Assembly (NCBI RefSeq): GCF_013409365.1
Contig: NZ_JACCBA010000001.1
Span: forward strand, 6,572,001 to 6,636,000
Direction of reading: 5' to 3'
Source: Actinomadura luteofluorescens
Lineage (GTDB): Bacteria > Actinomycetota > Actinomycetes > Streptosporangiales > Streptosporangiaceae
Length of the DNA stretch: 64,000 nucleotides
The notes under the pieces were generated by a model. The model was not told where the DNA came from. It was given only the letters and a program-made list of their open reading frames with translations, and ran no database searches. The position numbers and the translations under genes are program-made. Positions 62,442-64,000 of this stretch are shown one piece after another (within the stretch, counting starts at the first letter, position 1; every line of letters starts with the position of its first letter).

Positions 62442-62601
62442 CCGAGGACATCATAAAAAATGATCGCCTCCCCCGGAAACCCCGGCGCGATATCCCCCGA
62501 CTTACCACCTGACCGAATCCGGCAACCTCCGCTGAAGTCAGATATGCCTGTTTCAGTCGCCCGAAATGCGTCCCGCGCGAGTGATGCGGGAAATGGACTA
62601 C

Positions 62602-63999
62602 TCAGGAGGGAGGTCTCGGTTTCAGGTTCCTGACGGCTGATTTGGCGGCGAGGGCGCCGCCCTCGTCATCGCCCTGGCGGTAGGCCGATGCCTGCAGATC
62701 GTAGAGTTCGGCGTACAGGCCGTCCCGTGCCATCAGGTCGTGGTGGGTGCCCTGCTCGGTGACGCGACCGGCGTCGAGGACGTAGACGCGGTCCGCGTGC
62801 CGGACGCTCGCGAGCCGGTGGGTGATCAGCAGGACGGTGCGCCCGTGCCGCGCGGCATGCCGGCGGATCTGCTCGAACAAGTGGTGCTCGGCGCGGGCGT
62901 CGAGCGCGGCGGTGGGCTCGTCGCAGATCAGCAGGGGCGCGTCCCGGTAGAAGCCGCGCGCGGCCGCCAGCCGCTGCCACTGCCCGCCCGACAGTTCGCA
63001 CCCGTCGGCGAAGCGCTTGTCCAGCAGGGTGTCGAGGCCGAGGGGCAGGGTGGCGATCACCTGGTCGGCGCCGGCCGCGGCCGCGGCCTCGTCGACGCCC
63101 GCCCGGACGCCCGCGGCGGCCAGGTCGTCGCCCATGGTGATGTTGTCGGCGGCGGTCATCGGCCAGTGGGTGTGGTCCTGGGCGACGACCGCGATGGCCC
63201 GCCGCAGCGCCTCGGGATCCAGGTCGCCCACGCGGGTGTCGTCCCAGCGGACGACGCCGCTCTGCGGGGCGTACAGGCCGGCGAGGATCTTGGCGAGGGT
63301 CGTCTTCCCCGAGCCGTTCTCCCCGACCAGGGCGACGATCTCCCCGCGGCCGAGCCGCACCGACACGCCGCGCAGCGAAGGCGCGTCGCTGTCGGGATAG
63401 GTGAAGGTCACCTCCTCGGCACGGATCTCCCCGAACGCGCGCAGCGCCTCGAGCTGCCTCTCCACGTCACCCGGTTCGCGGACGCCCGCGCGGGCTCCTC
63501 GCACGCGCCTTTCAGCGGTCTGGCAGTAGGCCATGTAGTCGCTGAAGTACAGGCCGTCCTCGTAGCAGCGGTTCAAGGCGTAGACGAGGTTGACCAGGGA
63601 GGTCTGCCCGGCGCGGATCGCCAGGACGGCCGTCCCGGCCACCGCGAGCGGCATCACGCCCCGCCACAGCAGCATCCCCAGCGCCGTGTACATCAGCGCC
63701 GTCGCGATCCCCTTGAGGACGTCGCCCCAGATCTGGGACATCGTCTGCCGGCGTGCCAGGTCGAGGAGCACGCGACGGGTGTGGGCGGCCAGCGCGGCGT
63801 ACTGGCGCAGCAGGAAGTCCCGGACGGTGAAGGAGCGGACCTCGGCGGCGTGGCGCCGCTCGGTCATCAGATCGGACATGATCCAGCTCCGCCGCCGCAC
63901 CTCCACCAGATCCAGCTGGGTCAGGTACCCCAGCCGGGCCGCGCGGACGGCCGCCCATCCCTCGGGCAGCGCGGTCAGCAGCAGCAGCGGCAGCAGCAC
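62602..63999 (-). CDS. ABC exporter, fused permease-ATPase, 5' end outside the window
   Basis: At least 465 aa, still open at the window edge. The visible N-terminal part is the last helices of a type IV transmembrane domain (ALMYTALGMLLWRGVMPLAVAG). The ATPase half is complete: Walker A GENGSGKTTLAKIL, Q-loop VVAQDHTHWP, signature LSGGQWQRLAAAR, Walker B LLICDEPTAALD and the switch His in LLITHRLASV. The substrate is unknown; it is followed 160 bases later by the antiporter gene on the same strand. Could export a peptide, but nothing here proves that. Confidence 0.85.
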   Translation of the reverse strand: MLLPLLLLTALPEGWAAVRAARLGYLTQLDLVEVRRRSWIMSDLMTERRHAAEVRSFTVRDFLLRQYAALAAHTRRVLLDLARRQTMSQIWGDVLKGIATALMYTALGMLLWRGVMPLAVAGTAVLAIRAGQTSLVNLVYALNRCYEDGLYFSDYMAYCQTAERRVRGARAGVREPGDVERQLEALRAFGEIRAEEVTFTYPDSDAPSLRGVSVRLGRGEIVALVGENGSGKTTLAKILAGLYAPQSGVVRWDDTRVGDLDPEALRRAIAVVAQDHTHWPMTAADNITMGDDLAAAGVRAGVDEAAAAAGADQVIATLPLGLDTLLDKRFADGCELSGGQWQRLAAARGFYRDAPLLICDEPTAALDARAEHHLFEQIRRHAARHGRTVLLITHRLASVRHADRVYVLDAGRVTEQGTHHDLMARDGLYAELYDLQASAYRQGDDEGGALAAKSAVRNLKPRPPS

Positions 64000-64000
64000 C

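Noticed and set aside
60882..62456. Long plus-strand frame opposite the antiporter
   Set aside because: Arg/Asp/Gln-rich shadow frame without any domain; the minus strand encodes clear membrane helices.
62442..62601. A second small precursor peptide next to the ABC exporter
   Set aside because: Short frames on both strands lack a ribosome site, leader-like pattern or FxSxx ending; the exporter cannot be tied to the RiPP.

Overview
The window is very GC-rich, densely packed with overlapping ATGA/GTGA junctions, and uses many GTG and TTG starts. It reads as chromosomal DNA of a non-Streptomyces filamentous actinomycete, probably Streptosporangiales/Actinomadura-like. That placement is inferred from gene content: an FxSxx peptide system, a PucR regulator, HTH-NBR1 and HTH-SEL1 proteins, an actinobacterial Asp23 cluster and several secreted wall hydrolases. 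No rRNA, tRNA or CRISPR array was seen.

Layout. 0-3.2 kb: Fur-family repressor, secreted GH18 chitinase under a perfect 17-bp palindrome, and a secreted protein. 3.2-4.8 kb: a decayed IS200/IS605 element (tnpA reduced to its first 34 codons, tnpB intact, right end intact) joined to the stump of a cysteine hydrolase. 4.8-13.1 kb: acyl-CoA synthetase and flavin split-barrel protein, then a likely purine/pyrimidine or ureide catabolism block (NCS1 permease divergent from PucR; NodB-type amidohydrolase, Old Yellow Enzyme, DUF1989). 13.4-19.4 kb: a six-gene stressosome module (RsbR, RsbS, RsbT, RsbX-like kinase/phosphatase fusion, histidine kinase, receiver-PP2C). 19.4-31.6 kb: amidohydrolase, urea transporter, urease operon ureA-[CbiX-like His-tail protein]-ureB-ureC-ureF-ureG-ureD, two fluoride channel genes, a FUSC transporter and a convergent ammonium transporter. 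Nitrogen scavenging is the theme from 7 to 31 kb.

31.7-36.2 kb: cell-wall hydrolase island with a truncated amidase, an HTH-TM-NBR1 protein, two proteins sharing a 303-bp identical inhibitor-I36 module (fused to SpoIID or M23), and an M15-type protein. 36.4-39.1 kb: a class III cyclase-like gene pair facing an HTH-SEL1 gene across a promoter region holding a perfect CRP-spaced palindrome. 39-45.5 kb: SDR, two RibD/DHFR-like reductases, a LuxR-type LAL regulator, an AraC regulator and an alpha/beta hydrolase remnant. 45.7-48.4 kb: a six-gene Asp23/AmaP/DUF2273/DUF6286 envelope-stress operon.

48.5-60.9 kb is the most interesting region. It is a split FxSxx-COOH (cyclophane RiPP) locus: fxsB and a HExxH peptide hydroxylase on one side, and fxsT plus a duplicated-domain protein on the other. 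A 56-codon precursor-like gene ending FNARI lies just upstream of fxsT. Nested between the halves is a tightly overlapping three-gene operon (lipoprotein/membrane anchor and two P-loop NTPases) that I do not recognise as a described system. 61-64 kb: a cation/proton antiporter and the 3' part of an ABC exporter that runs off the window.
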